From: Anodontia alba
Taxonomy: Eukaryota > Mollusca > Bivalvia > Lucinida > Lucinidae
Length of the DNA stretch: 64,000 bases
Reading direction: 5' to 3'
Assembly: GCA_964016985.1 (NCBI GenBank)
Contig: OZ024824.1
Coordinates: forward strand, 124,074,077 to 124,138,076
Below are positions 1 to 10,289 of this stretch, piece after piece. Each line of letters begins with the position of its first letter. The stretch's first letter is position 1. The translations under genes were made by a program, and so were the position numbers. Below the pieces are notes generated by a model, which was not told where the DNA came from, did not search any database, and was given only the letters and a program-made list of their open reading frames with translations.

Positions 1-1578
1 TACCAAGTCTGAGGATAGATAAATGTTATGAAGAGGAACATTAACAAATCCACACTCTACACCCTGAATAAGGACACTTGTCCCAGAAGAAGTCTTCTCA
101 GAAAAAAGCAGAGTATCTGCTAAAATAAGGGATTGAGAAGCTCCAGTATCTTGTAAGATTTTAATTGGGGTAGACTGGGCATAGTCACTATTTAGTGACA
201 CAAAACCATCTGATAAGAATGGTTCATAAATCTCCATAACAGAATCAGTCTCAGGCCTTTCGGTCTGGATAGGATCTTCCTCCTTAACACATGACTGTGG
301 TTTTGACCGTAAAGAGGTAAGGCCAGTAGGTTTAAGCCCCTCTTGTTTTTCTTTCTTTCTTTTCAAATGTAAACATTCAGATATAATATGACCTGTCCTT
401 TTGCAATAATTGCAAATTGGTTGAGATAAGGGATTTTGATCTTTATTTTCACCAGAAGGTTTGGGTTTGGGAGTAATTGTTTGGCTATGACTACCAGGTG
501 GATTACTAGGACTATGTTTGGATCCTGAATGTGGGAAAAATGGTCTTCTAGAGGGATTTGACTTATTTATAAAGGAAACTTTATGTGTTAAAGCATAATC
601 ATCTGCAAGTCTAGCTGCAGCTTCCAAAGTTTCAACCTGTTTCTCATCTAAAAAGGACTTAATGTCTGAATTTATGCACCTTTTGAACTCTTCTACAAGC
701 ATGAGCTGCCTAAGTTTTTCATGATCAGAGCCAATTTTTTTCGAAGAACACCACCTGTCAAATAACTGTTCTTTAGTTCTAGCAAATTCAACATGGGTCT
801 GCTCATTTTCTTTCTTACAGTTCCTAAATTTTTGCCTGTAAGCCTCAGGGACCAACTCATAAGCCTTAAGAATTAATTCCTTTACAGTATCATAACTGGA
901 GCTCTGCTGGACAGTCAGCTGAGTATAAATTTCTCGAGCCTTCCCAATTATAACACTTTGCAAAAGCAAGGTCCAATGCTCCTTTGGCCATTTTAAATTT
1001 TCTGCTACTTTTTCAAAATGAAGAAAATATTTGTCAACCTCTTTTTCTTGAAAAGGGGGAACTAATCTGATGTGTTTGGTAATGTCAAAATGAACGCCAG
1101 AGTCTAAAGGTTGCCGTTTTACCGTCATATTTTGCATTTCTAATTCTTTCATTCTTAATTCTGTATCAAATTTTAATTTTTCCCTTTCTATCTGCATTTG
1201 TCTTTCTTTTTCTTTCTCCCTCTCTTCCATTTCCATTCTTTCTTTCTGCACTCTTTCTTCCATTTCCATTCTTTCCTTCTGCATTTGTCTTTCTTGTTCT
1301 AATCTTAATTTTTCTAACTCAATTTGCTTCTGAATTTCAAGCTCTCGTATATGCAAACCTGTCTGAGTTACGAGAACAAGAGACAAAGCAGAAGAATCAA
1401 GAATTTCCTTATCAACCAAAAATTGAACCAAAATATTTTTTATTTCCTGTTTTAACATGGACTTGTTGACGGTAGTCAATTCATAGTGAGCAGCAATATC
1501 CAACAAATCAGACTTTTTGGCCAAATCTAACAGCTCCTGCGAAGGCGCAGTGATAAAAGCTTGAAGGTCAAATGACAT
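1..1578 (-). CDS. Ty3/gypsy-type gag and start of pol, cut by window edge
   Basis: An uninterrupted frame of 526 codons runs from an ATG at 1578 (protein starts MSFDLQAFITAPSQELL) to the window edge. A charged, glutamate-, arginine- and methionine-rich stretch at about residues 75-165 is probably coiled coil. A capsid-like region at about 175-300 (KYFLHFEKVAENLKW, then YRQKFRNCKKENEQTHVEF) resembles the SCAN-related capsid of Gmr1-like gypsy elements. A CCHC zinc knuckle (CNYCKRTGHIISEC, about residue 388) should bind RNA. A protease motif DTGASQSL lies near residue 472. RT, RNase H and integrase would lie beyond position 1. The intact frame, primer site and LTR just upstream suggest a young insertion. 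Family placement is by motif recognition only. Confidence 0.88.
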   Translation of the reverse strand, partial: MSFDLQAFITAPSQELLDLAKKSDLLDIAAHYELTTVNKSMLKQEIKNILVQFLVDKEILDSSALSLVLVTQTGLHIRELEIQKQIELEKLRLEQERQMQKERMEMEERVQKERMEMEEREKEKERQMQIEREKLKFDTELRMKELEMQNMTVKRQPLDSGVHFDITKHIRLVPPFQEKEVDKYFLHFEKVAENLKWPKEHWTLLLQSVIIGKAREIYTQLTVQQSSSYDTVKELILKAYELVPEAYRQKFRNCKKENEQTHVEFARTKEQLFDRWCSSKKIGSDHEKLRQLMLVEEFKRCINSDIKSFLDEKQVETLEAAARLADDYALTHKVSFINKSNPSRRPFFPHSGSKHSPSNPPGSHSQTITPKPKPSGENKDQNPLSQPICNYCKRTGHIISECLHLKRKKEKQEGLKPTGLTSLRSKPQSCVKEEDPIQTERPETDSVMEIYEPFLSDGFVSLNSDYAQSTPIKILQDTGASQSLILADTLLFSEKTSSGTSVLIQGVECGFVNVPLHNIYLSSDLV

Positions 1579-1805
1579 GATTGCTTTTTGCTGGTTTTAT
1601 CAAGTAGATTTTCAATCAGAGTTTATTTATTGATATTTTTCAAAAGTCAATACTTGCTTTTTATGAAACAAATATTTTTATATTTACTGAGATTTTTTAA
1701 AAGTCAGTACTTGTTTTATAGCAAACAAATATTTTTTTTTCCTTAAAAATCAATATTTGTTTTCTTTAAAAAGCTCAAACTTGTTTTAGCTCAAGAAAAT
1801 GTTCG

Positions 1806-1823
1806 ATCCCGGACGAGCCCCCA
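1806..1823 (-). promoter_or_regulatory. Primer binding site for tRNA-Pro
   Basis: Read on the - strand this is TGGGGGCTCGTCCGGGAT, the complement of the 3' end of tRNA-Pro. This is the usual minus-strand primer site. It lies five bases inside the LTR and fixes the element's orientation. Confidence 0.88.
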
Positions 1824-1828
1824 ATTTC

Positions 1829-2423
1829 TGTTACGAGCCAGGCGTAACGAGAAAGAAATGAAAGTGAAACCAGCAACAAGTTTTAAATTATTAACAATAT
1901 TTATTCCACAAAAAAAATAAGACAAGATTCAAAACAAAAGAATGTAAGTAGACAGTACCTTTCAAGTTTATGTCACAAAGTCCCTCTGAAATAATCCATG
2001 AGAATTTATAAAACAAATCCTTTGAATATCAGTTTCTGATCCCACAATTTAATGTTCCTGAATTCAGAATTTAAGTCCAGAATGAATAAAATACTAAAGT
2101 AATCCAGTATAGAATAATTTCCAGTGAAAGTATACAAAGATGCCCAGATGAAAATCTGTTCTCCTTATATAATATCAAAGAAGGTTCTAGAAAAAGAATT
2201 TTCTACAAGCATCTCTTATTTTCCAGTTCCAATCAAGAAACTTCTAAATCTTCCATGACATTCCCAAAAGAACTCAGTCCAGAATCAAGGACGTAAACAT
2301 CATGTTATTGTAAACATGTTGAACATTCCAGAAAGTTATTTTTGGAAACATTGTAAATAAAGCTATTTATGGAAACATAGTAAACATGTTGTTTAAAACA
2401 ATTGAACACCCTGTTATATCACA
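1829..2423 (-). mobile_element. 5' LTR of the gypsy-type element
   Basis: The 595-bp segment begins TGTGATATAACA and ends GCTCGTAACA when read on the - strand, giving TG...CA ends next to the primer site. A TATATAAG box lies near 2164-2172 and an AATAAA signal at 1900-1905. It interrupts a Penelope-like copy: the sequence beyond 2423 continues as the RT tail seen intact at 6540 and 16590. The partner LTR lies outside the window, so LTR identity and the target duplication cannot be checked here. Confidence 0.85.
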
Positions 2424-2755
2424 GGTCTGAGGCCCGAACCGCCGTCGTGCAATTAAAGAGTGAAGCATAGCCATCAACAATGATTAGGTTGACAACTAGG
2501 CATGCAGTCTGTCGCATAATATCCAAGCTATAGCCAAAGCTTTTATAACGGTAAATAAGTTTTCTGAATTGCTCCGAAAAGTTAGATTTACCTACAATTT
2601 TTCTAAATCTGTACACTAAGTCACCGTAAATTTCTGGTTCCGATATACCTTGTTGCAGAGGTGTTTTCAGACTGACGCTATATTTTTCTTTTTGCGATAA
2701 AATTTCAAACGGTAGACTGCAAAAAACATCACCTACAGAAACTACATCAGCGGAT

Positions 2756-2757
<2 letters not shown>
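2424..2757 (-). pseudogene. Penelope-like RT C-terminal fragment
   Basis: The - strand frame reads SVSLKTPLQQGISEPEIY, then FRKIVGKSNFSEQFRKL and ACLVVN. This is the same C-terminal segment found in the copies at 16.6, 19.0 and 36.3 kb. It is cut on one side by the LTR and on the other by an A-run. No catalytic RT motifs remain, so it is a dead fragment. Confidence 0.8.
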
Positions 2758-2759
<2 letters not shown>

Positions 2760-2793
<34 letters not shown>

Positions 2794-2809
2794 AAGAAAA
2801 AAAAAAAAA
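2760..2809. repeat. Poly(A) run
   Basis: A nearly pure A-run of about 50 bases, broken only by a short TCAAAG, separates the RT fragment from an integrase remnant. It may be a retroelement tail or simple slippage. Confidence 0.85.
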
Positions 2810-2879
2810 GTCTAGGAAAACTACTCGAAAGATAATGATAACTCACCATTAATTTCATATCAGATATGAACTATATGTC

Positions 2880-3560
2880 ATAAAAAAACTTAATTTTCAG
2901 GCGGAAGCAAATTATAATCCCAGAAAAACTCCAGCGTAAAGTCGTCAAAATAGCACATATCCTGGGACATTTGGGAATGACTAAGACCAGGCAGATGCTG
3001 AGGGAGAAATATTGGTTTCTGGAAATGAATGAAATAGTAGAACAGTAGGACAGTGCTACGAATGCCAGCTTACTGTTCAAGATCACAGACAAGAACCACT
3101 CAAAATGACAGAAATACCAAAAAAACCTTGGAAAAGTGTATCAGTTGATTTCGCAGGGCCATATCCAGATGGACGTAATCCTGGTGTTATCGACAAAAGA
3201 ACGCAATATCCTGAGGTAGAGGTAGTATAGTCCACAGCGATCTCTCCTACAAAATGAAAACTGAAGATAATAGGTGCGACGCATGACACGCCGATCCAAA
3301 TAGAGACTGACTAGTCGCCACTGAGTTCAAAAGAATTTGTCAAATTTGCAGTGGAGGAGAGGGTAATTTACCACCGAATCACACCTCGTCACCCACGTGC
3401 AAATGGGGAAGCAGAAAAGATTATGGAAATTGTGAATAAGACTGAACAGAGAGAACATGTACAAGAAAAACTGATAAGAATTGCACTGCGAGAGATGCTA
3501 ATGGGATATAGATTGACACCTCGCCCAGCAACCGCAGTGTCGCCTATCAAGGTATGATGA
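2880..3560 (+). pseudogene. Decayed Ty3/gypsy integrase remnant
   Basis: Several + strand frames give pieces of one integrase. First comes a zinc-binding part with the histidines (IAHILGHLGMTKTRQML, then EKYWFLEMN). Next is a catalytic-core start (WKSVSVDFAGPYPDG). Last, from 3351, is a C-terminal core segment (HRITPRHPRANGEAE). Stops and frameshifts separate the pieces and the middle of the core is missing. It is in the opposite orientation to the LTR element at 1-2423 and much more decayed, so it is a separate insertion. Confidence 0.72.
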
Positions 3561-3804
3561 ATAGACATTTGCACACAAAACTAGATTACTAACCTAGAAT
3601 AACGTCTCTACGTGATGTAGAATAACGTCTTTTGTGTTTGGTAATTGCATCGATTCCTGATTATTTCCTTTTTTTCGATTAATTAAATGAAGGTGAATAT
3701 ATGAATGAGAGAGGCAGTCAGCATAAAGAAAGGATAAAGCAAAGGGCAGAGAATAAAAATACGGGAAAAAAAAATACGATCACGTTTTACTAAAACAGGT
3801 TCAG

Positions 3805-4243
3805 CGAAGGGAGCGTTTAACGCACTTTTACAGCCAGCCAACTTCACCCTGGGTCCTGATGCCACTCTTAATCACAGCTAGTAAAACAGAAAACAAAATG
3901 GACAGCTGTTGAAGGTGACTAAAATGCTAGCACAACAACTCAACTAGTAAAACAGAAAGCAAAATGGGCAGATATTGAAGACGGTAGCCACAATGCTAGC
4001 ATCACAACAACGTAATAAGAGAAACACAGAAAGCAATGCGGGAACCACAAAGCTACAAAGAGTAAGAACAACACCAGGATCACCGCCTTAAAACTGTCAG
4101 TAGAACAAACTACCGGGGGGTGTGTGTGTGAGGGGCGGGGGGGGGGTTAAAGCACTTTTACAGCTAGCCAACTTCACCACGGGTCCCGATGCTACTCTAA
4201 ATACAGAAATACATAAAAATTCGGTTCGCATAAAGGCTCCCAA
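3805..4243 (-). mobile_element. Penelope-like 3' tail fragments
   Basis: Two pieces of the tail consensus occur on the - strand: about 3805-3875 and about 4046-4243. Both carry the CAGCTAGCCAACTTCACC-type block, and the second adds the block ending in TTCGGTTCGCATAAAGGCTC. The sequence between them repeats short CTAGTAAAACAGAAA(G)CAAAATGG phrases. A G-run lies at 4137-4147. These are old, rearranged copies. Confidence 0.6.
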
Positions 4244-4255
4244 CTAAGCCTAAAA

Positions 4256-5870
4256 TTGAAAGTGAAAATAAAGACTCAAAATCGCATTGGAAGTCTCTCA
4301 GAGATTTGGGTAAACCATCAAAGAAAAATAAATCATGTACAAGCTGTATCGGACTTAAAATCGGCAATGAAGTTTGTTTTGATAAGGCAACCTGTGCAGA
4401 AAATTTCAATGAATTTTCTGTGGCATCAAACTTACCTTTTTTTGTCGAAAAAACTAACAAAAGGTCTTAATAAATTTTACAAAAAGCTTGTAGAAAATTT
4501 TTACCGCAGTAAAGGTGTAAAACCGAATAGTTATTCTTTTTCTGTAGTCTGTGTAAACAAAGTTTTGAAATATCTAAATGACATGAGTGTTAATATAGCC
4601 ACAGGACTTGATGGTATTCCCTCCCGTTTTGTAAGAGATGGTGCATCTATTACAGTTTGCCGTTCTTACACACGTTATAATTTTATCTATCATTCAATGC
4701 GTTGTTCCCGATGATCTAAAATCTGCAAGAGTTGATCCACTTTTCAAAAAGAATGACAAAACAGGGGTTGGCAACTACCGTTTAGTATCGATATTAAGCA
4801 TTATATCTAAGGCCGTCGAGAAAGTCATATATGAACAACTTGAAACTTATCTTGATGAGAAAAAGCTTTTGTATAAATTCCAGTTAGGATTTAGAAGCCG
4901 TCTCTCAACAGATACCTGCTTAATCCATTTGACTGATTTCACAAAATTCCAAATGGACAAAGGTCATCTTGTCGGCATGGTCTTACTAGACATTCAAAGG
5001 CTTTTGGTAAAGCTGACGATGGTATTTTACTGATGAAAATGGAAGCACTTGGTCTTAGTCAAGATGTTATTAAATGGTTCTGCTCTTATCTCTCTGATCG
5101 ACGGCACCTTGTTGACGTGTCAGGGGTTTTATCTTCCAGCGCTGTAATTTCACGCGGTGTACCTCAAGGTAAAGTCATAAACTTCTCTTGTATGCAGATG
5201 ATTCTGCCATATTGGTTGCGGATAAAAGTGTTTCAAATATTTAGATCTTGCTTCAAAAAGAACTGGAGGTAGTGAGTGTTTGGCTTGTACATAATAAGCT
5301 GTCTTTGCACCTAGGCAAAACGGAATCTATTCAGCCCATTATTTAGAAGACAAGTGCTAGGCTGGTTTTTATTCAGAAAACGGAAATTTCTGACCTTGTA
5401 TTCAGAAAAGCTTTTAACTATGTCTCTTACACAATGTCATTTCGACTATGCCTGTCCATTTTGGTATCCAGGTTTATCAAAACTTCTGAGAAACAGACTC
5501 CAAGTTACCCAGAATAAAGTGATTCGATGAGTTTTGAAACTGGACCCAAAATCATATAGGATCAGATTAGTTTAAGCCTTTTGTATGCCAGTCTCCAAAA
5601 GGGTAGACCAGATTCTTTTAAATCACATCTTTAGGATCAAACCTGGAATATCACCTGGCTATATGAGAGAGATATTATTTCTGCTTCATCTGCGCATTGC
5701 TACAGCACTAGATTTTGTGAAAATGGCTCTTTTTTTCTTCCTAGAGTAAAGGACTTTGGTAAAAAAGCATTTGCTTTTACAGGTTGTATTTTATGGAAAG
5801 AAATTTTCATCAAACATTAAAAGTATAATTGGTCTTAAGACATTTAAAACAGCAGTGAAATCACATTTTT
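4256..5870 (+). pseudogene. LINE reverse transcriptase, broken
   Basis: Successive + strand frames give a non-LTR RT: GLDGIPSRFVRDGA, then NYRLVSILSIISKAVEKVI, FQLGFRSRLSTDTCLIHL, KWFCSYLSDRR and RGVPQG. The sequence between RGVPQG and the catalytic DDSAILVADKSVSNI is deleted, so the Y/FxDD box has lost its first residues. Stops break the remainder. The order is that of a CR1/Jockey-type LINE. It is 5'-truncated and inactive. A Penelope-like tail (5950-6798) appears to sit in its 3' part. Confidence 0.75.
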
Positions 5871-5949
5871 AAACTTACTTTGATTTAAACTTCTTTTTTT
5901 GCGATTTATTAGGTACTTGCACGTTAGATTAACTCTTCCAAATTTCATA

Positions 5950-6798
5950 TAGAAAAAAAGACAAGAGAGAAGTACAGGAAGTGCCACAATCACAAACCGC
6001 AGCCCTTCCAAGACACCAAGACGGAGAGAAAACAGACAAAACCAAACAAAATGTACGAACAGCACTAAGATTAGCTCTCTCTCCCCAAGCTAGGTAATCG
6101 CAATGCTAAAAGGACTGAAAACACAAGAACAAAATAACACAAGGCAAGACTTAAAACAAATCGCCTCGTAGAATAAACCACAAAGCAACAAAGAGTAAGA
6201 CCAAAACCTGGACCGCGTAAGAACGTCAATAGAATAAACCACCGGGGGTTTGTAGCGTCTTTACAGCTAGCCAACTTCACCCTGGATCCTGATGCTACCC
6301 TTAGTACAGAAATACATAAAAATTCGGTTCGCATAAAGGCTCCCAACTCAGTCAATGCATCAAAGCGAAAACATAAAAATCAAACTAATCACAATGATAA
6401 ACAAAGACGAGTACTCATGGCTAATTCTACTGTATGCCGGAGTAAATGAAAAGCAATAGTTGAACCACGGCGAGCCAAGCCAAAGATATATCATCAAGCC
6501 CCAACTCACTGGTTAAAGTTTTACGAAGAGGCCGTCATTGAGTCTGAGACCCGAACCGCCGTCGTGCAATTAAAGAGTGAAGCATAGCCATCAACAATGA
6601 TTGGGTTAACAACTAGGCATGCAGTCTGCCGCATAATATCCAGGCTATAGCCAAATCTTTTATAACGGTTAATTAGTTTTCTGAATTGCTCCGAAAAGTT
6701 AGATTTTCCCACATGTTTGTTCAAAATCTGTACACTAAGTCACCGTAAAATTCTGGTTCCGATATACCTTGTTGCAGAAGTGTTTTCAGACTTAATAT
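5950..6798 (-). mobile_element. 5'-truncated Penelope-like element (tail and RT C-terminus)
   Basis: On the + strand it opens with a decayed form of the usual antisense end (GACAAGAGAGAAGTACAGG) and runs through the whole tail into the RT C-terminal region (6521-6798, FSEQFRKLINRYKRFGYS). It stops at the block corresponding to LLQQGISEP. It is the element's 3' 0.85 kb inserted on the - strand, with no catalytic motifs. Confidence 0.75.
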
Positions 6799-7090
6799 TT
6801 ATTTTCTATTATGTAATGTTTTTATTGTTTTAGATCTTAATTCATTATCTATTGGTTTATTTATTTCGCCTCACTTTGACTTGTAAATCAGTATTTTAGC
6901 ACCACAATGGAAATAAGAGAGATAAATCTCTCTTTTTGTGTCATCCTTAGTAAAGATTAGCAAGCCATAGAACGTTGCAACGTATATATGTTTTATTTGT
7001 ACCTATTGTGTGCATTTTACATTCTGTATGCATTGTATTGTTTTATCTTATATGAAGCTAAGTTGTGATGCCAATCAATCAATCAAAGCT
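6799..7090 (+). other. Probable LINE 3' UTR ending in ATCA repeats
   Basis: This AT-rich, non-coding segment ends in CAATCAATCAATCAAAG. Short tandem repeats of this kind commonly end CR1/L2-type LINEs. It may be the 3' end of the LINE at 4256-5870, separated from it by the insertion at 5950-6798. This is inference from position and the terminal repeats. Confidence 0.35.
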
Positions 7091-7680
7091 AGAAGGATAT
7101 CTGATGGGCGAGAGATTTCGCTCGACTTTAGTCATTTCACATTTGTGGATACTCAGAAATTCCAAATGATACACACTGTGCTGAGTGGAGAGAAATAATT
7201 CTTGGAAGGAGCAGACAAAGCAAAGGGAACGATAAAGATGGTGACCTAGAAGAGGAAAAAAATCACGAATCACCCGGTAATGATATCACAATTAGTTAAT
7301 CAACCCAATAAGGGCTCACAGGTACTATCAGAACAACCAACCGAAGCCTTGAATACCACAAAAATACCGAAACGCTTCTCGGAGAGTATACGTATAATGC
7401 ACTGACGGGAACAGTTCTTCATAAATCCTTGACTTTTGATTATGATATGATCTGTTAATATCTGACCAAATCTTCCCAATTTTAACATCCATCCGTATTA
7501 CTAAAGTATATTCAATATATGACCAAAGTTACGTTGAATACAAAAGTGTTAAGAACCACACGTTAGTTCTTATTTAATTTTAAACAATCATACGGGCGGA
7601 GCCCGTAAGGTGATATCACAGCAGGAAATTTCAAACGAACCTTAATTTAAGACTGACCTAAGCCATAGGGGTTTACACTA
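7091..7680. other. No recognisable feature
   Basis: Only short ORFs without recognisable domains are present here. No repeat or RNA was recognised. Confidence 0.4.
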
Positions 7681-8530
7681 CTTGTCTTTCTTTATGCATA
7701 TTCTTTTCGGGTGTTTGATAGTTTAGTATTTTAACAATAATAATTTCTTGTAAAGTGCTTCCAGATATCCTAGGGGTAATGTTTTTACAACAAAAAGTAT
7801 GGACCATATTGTTCACTATATTCTATAAATAGGTAATCCTAAATTTACCTAGGTTTTTGACCACCCTAAGCGAACATTGCAGACTCAGATAAGCGTGCTC
7901 CTAGGAACTGTCTGATCAGGGTCTGCACAGCTTGCAATTCCATTTGTATCAGTAAATGTTTTCGGGTGCTCAGAATGTTCGGATTTTCAAAATATTAATT
8001 GTATATACGGTGCTCCCAGAAACTTAGGCATTTTACTTTGTAATAAAAGGATATGGACCATAATTTTATAAAGCAGGTAATCTCAAATCCGCTAAAATTC
8101 ACGACCGACCTGAACAAACATTGCAGGCCCAGATCAGCTTATTCCAAATAACAGTCGATCCAGGTCTACACTGCCTTACATTTCTTTTCTAACGACAAAT
8201 ATCTGCAATATCTTCAAATGTTCGCATGTTTAGGATTTTACAATAATAATTTTCATGTTACGTGCTTACAGATACCCTGGGTATAATACTTTACAAGAAA
8301 ACGATACACGATGCCCATGGGCAACGATTCGCACGCCTGATTAAAACGGCCACTGCATATCTGTAGGTGTCATGCGACATTAGCTTAACAACTAGGTCAA
8401 GCTGTTTCAGAGTAGAAGAAGTTTTAAGTTTAAGAGATTTAATACATGTATGCGCCCAGGGGCAAAGACAGATAAGCCCAGGTGCAACATTTCGATTGTA
8501 ACTACAAAGTTTTTCGTGTAAGTGCTTTGG

Positions 8531-8850
8531 GCCCCGGTGGTTTATTCTACTGACCGTTCTAAGACGGTGATCCCGGTGCTAGTCTTACTCTTTGTTGCTT
8601 TGTGGTTTATTCTGCGAGGTGATTTGTTTTATATCTTGCCTTGTGTTGTTTTGTTCTTGTAGTGTTCGGTCTTTTTGGCGTTGTGGTTGTCTCGCTTGGG
8701 TAAGAGGGGGCTGGTCTTTATGCTTTTCGTGCGTTTGTTCGGTTTGCGTTTCTTTGGATTTGTCTGTTTCCACTTCCCCTTGGTGTCTGGGATGGGCTGC
8801 GGTTTTTGATTGTGGCACTCCCTGGACTTTTCTCTTACCTGTTTTGCTTT
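8531..8850 (+). mobile_element. Penelope-like 3' tail, 5'-truncated
   Basis: Starts inside the tail at the GGTGGTTTATTCTACTGACC block and ends at the family's fixed 3' end, CTGGACTTTTCTCTTACC, followed by T-rich DNA. There is no RT sequence. ORFs in this segment on either strand are chance frames. Confidence 0.8.
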
Positions 8851-9279
8851 TTTTGCTACTTTAATCATACATGTAAACAAAGGTAAGAGAAAAGTAGTTT
8901 CAGCTATTAGTCTAGATCTTTAACTGACTTTTCAATAGTTTCCCCACACAATTGCATTGGAATAAAAATTTGACCTTGCCGTAAGAAAGTCGGATCACCA
9001 TTTGAACAAACTTGGTAGACCTTGAGTCCCCTATGCTAAATGCTAAGATTTAGCCTCAAAGCTTTCATAGTACTGGAGAAGAATTTTAATGTTTGTACGC
9101 CATAATAAGGGCAGAGCGGCCATTTTGTTTTCATAAAGAAGGTAATCGGAAACTCGCCTGAATTCATGACCGACCTGAGCAAATATTGCAGACCCAGGTC
9201 AGCGTGTTCATTGGAACAGTCTGATTGGGATCTGCTCTGCATATCATTCCATTTATCTCAACATTGGTTATCGGGTGTT

Positions 9280-9385
9280 CGGAAAATAGAAGGGAAGGCA
9301 ATGATGAGTAACCGATACAATTATCCCACACCTCCCAACAGAGACATAAAAGAGAAAGAAACACAAATACAAAATAACTAGACCT
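9280..9385 (-). mobile_element. Short retroelement-tail relative
   Basis: AAGGGAAGGCAATGAT and CGATACAATTATCCCACAC recur almost unchanged at 38870-38975. The layout (AAGG...CCCA...AAAGAAACACAAA) parallels the antisense tail of the Penelope-like family, so it may be a related subfamily. Confidence 0.45.
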
Positions 9386-9939
9386 AATGTTTAGTATTTT
9401 AGTATTTAGTATTTTTAGTTTTTAGAAGTTTAGTATTTTTCAATAAATAAATTCATATGAGGTGCTGGCAGATGCCCTGGGTAAAATATTTTTACAACAA
9501 ACCGAATGGGTCCACTCAATTTTATAAGGCAAGGAATCTCGAATTCACCTAAATTCAAGACTGACCTAAGCTCAAAGTGCACACCCAGATCAGCGTATTC
9601 CTAGAAGCAGGGTCTAAATCTGGAGCTTCAGTGCTTGTCATTTCATCCACATCAGTCTTTTTGTTCGGGTTTTCGAAAATTAGGGATTCTTACAATAATA
9701 TCTTTATGTGCGGTGCTCACAGATACCTTTGGTATAATACCTATATTGATAATCCTATCTACCCAGTAATATAAGGGGGTTATCCTCAAATTCGCTTAAA
9801 TTCTAAACCGCCTGAGCAAACATTGCAGACCCGGATCAGTGTATTTCTATAAGGAGTCAGATCAGATTCTACATTAGTAGCCGTTTTTGGAGTTCAAAGA
9901 TACTTAAGATAATAACTATATAATAATATGTGGTCTTCT

Positions 9940-10150
9940 CAGTTTCTCCATGGTGGGCCCCCGGAGGCTGGTGGATAAGAGAGCTGACTCTTAATCCTTT
10001 AGGTTTCTTACAGCTGTGGTTCGAGACTCGCTCGGGTCGCATGTGGGAAAGCGAAGTTCTGCTTACGGATGATCAGTTGGTTCTTCCCCGGCTTCTCCGG
10101 TTTTTGCGCACTTTTGATGAAGGATTGGCTCGCTATAAAAAAAGATACCA
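9940..10150 (+). mobile_element. tRNA-derived SINE
   Basis: The head resembles a tRNA: an A-box-like GCTGGTGGATAAGAG, an anticodon-loop-like GACTCTTAATCC and a B box GTGGTTCGAGACTCG. The CTT in the loop suggests a tRNA-Lys ancestor. Downstream, GGTTCTTCCCCGGCTTCTCC resembles conserved central regions of animal SINEs. The acceptor stem does not pair, so it is not a functional tRNA. RNA polymerase III would transcribe from the internal boxes. Confidence 0.6.
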
Positions 10151-10155
10151 TAAAC

Positions 10156-10220
10156 CCCCACCACCACCTCCCCTACCTCCCCCTCCTCCACCCCCCCCCC
10201 CCATCCCCCCAACTCCACCA
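10156..10220. repeat. C-rich simple repeat
   Basis: CCA/CCT-rich low-complexity DNA with a C-run at about 10190-10202, directly after the SINE. The proline-rich frames across it are chance. Confidence 0.85.
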
Positions 10221-10289
10221 CAAAAAGGAAAGTTTCTCCATGTTTACGGGTGAGCACAGAAACAAAGCCAAGCCATACCTTTGAGAATA

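Larger units (their letters stand above)
7680..9910. repeat. Degenerate ~260-bp tandem repeat
   Basis: A block recurs near 7740, 8000, 8260, 9060, 9440 and 9700. Each unit contains a GGTGCTC..AGATACCCTGGGTA phrase, a TTTATAA..AGGTAATC phrase, GACCTGAGCAAACATTGCAGACCC, and a GTCTGATC..GGTCTACA phrase resembling the hairpin family found elsewhere in the window. The array is interrupted by a retroelement tail (8531-8850) and a short relative (9280-9385). Unit boundaries are approximate. Confidence 0.65.

Noticed and set aside
8592..8864. Hydrophobic ORFs in the retroelement tail, both strands
   Set aside because: Similar frames recur in every tail copy on both strands with differing stops. They follow the repeat, not a protein, and end at the variable truncation points.
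9940..10020. True tRNA-Lys gene
   Set aside because: A and B boxes are present, but acceptor and anticodon stems do not pair and a SINE body follows.
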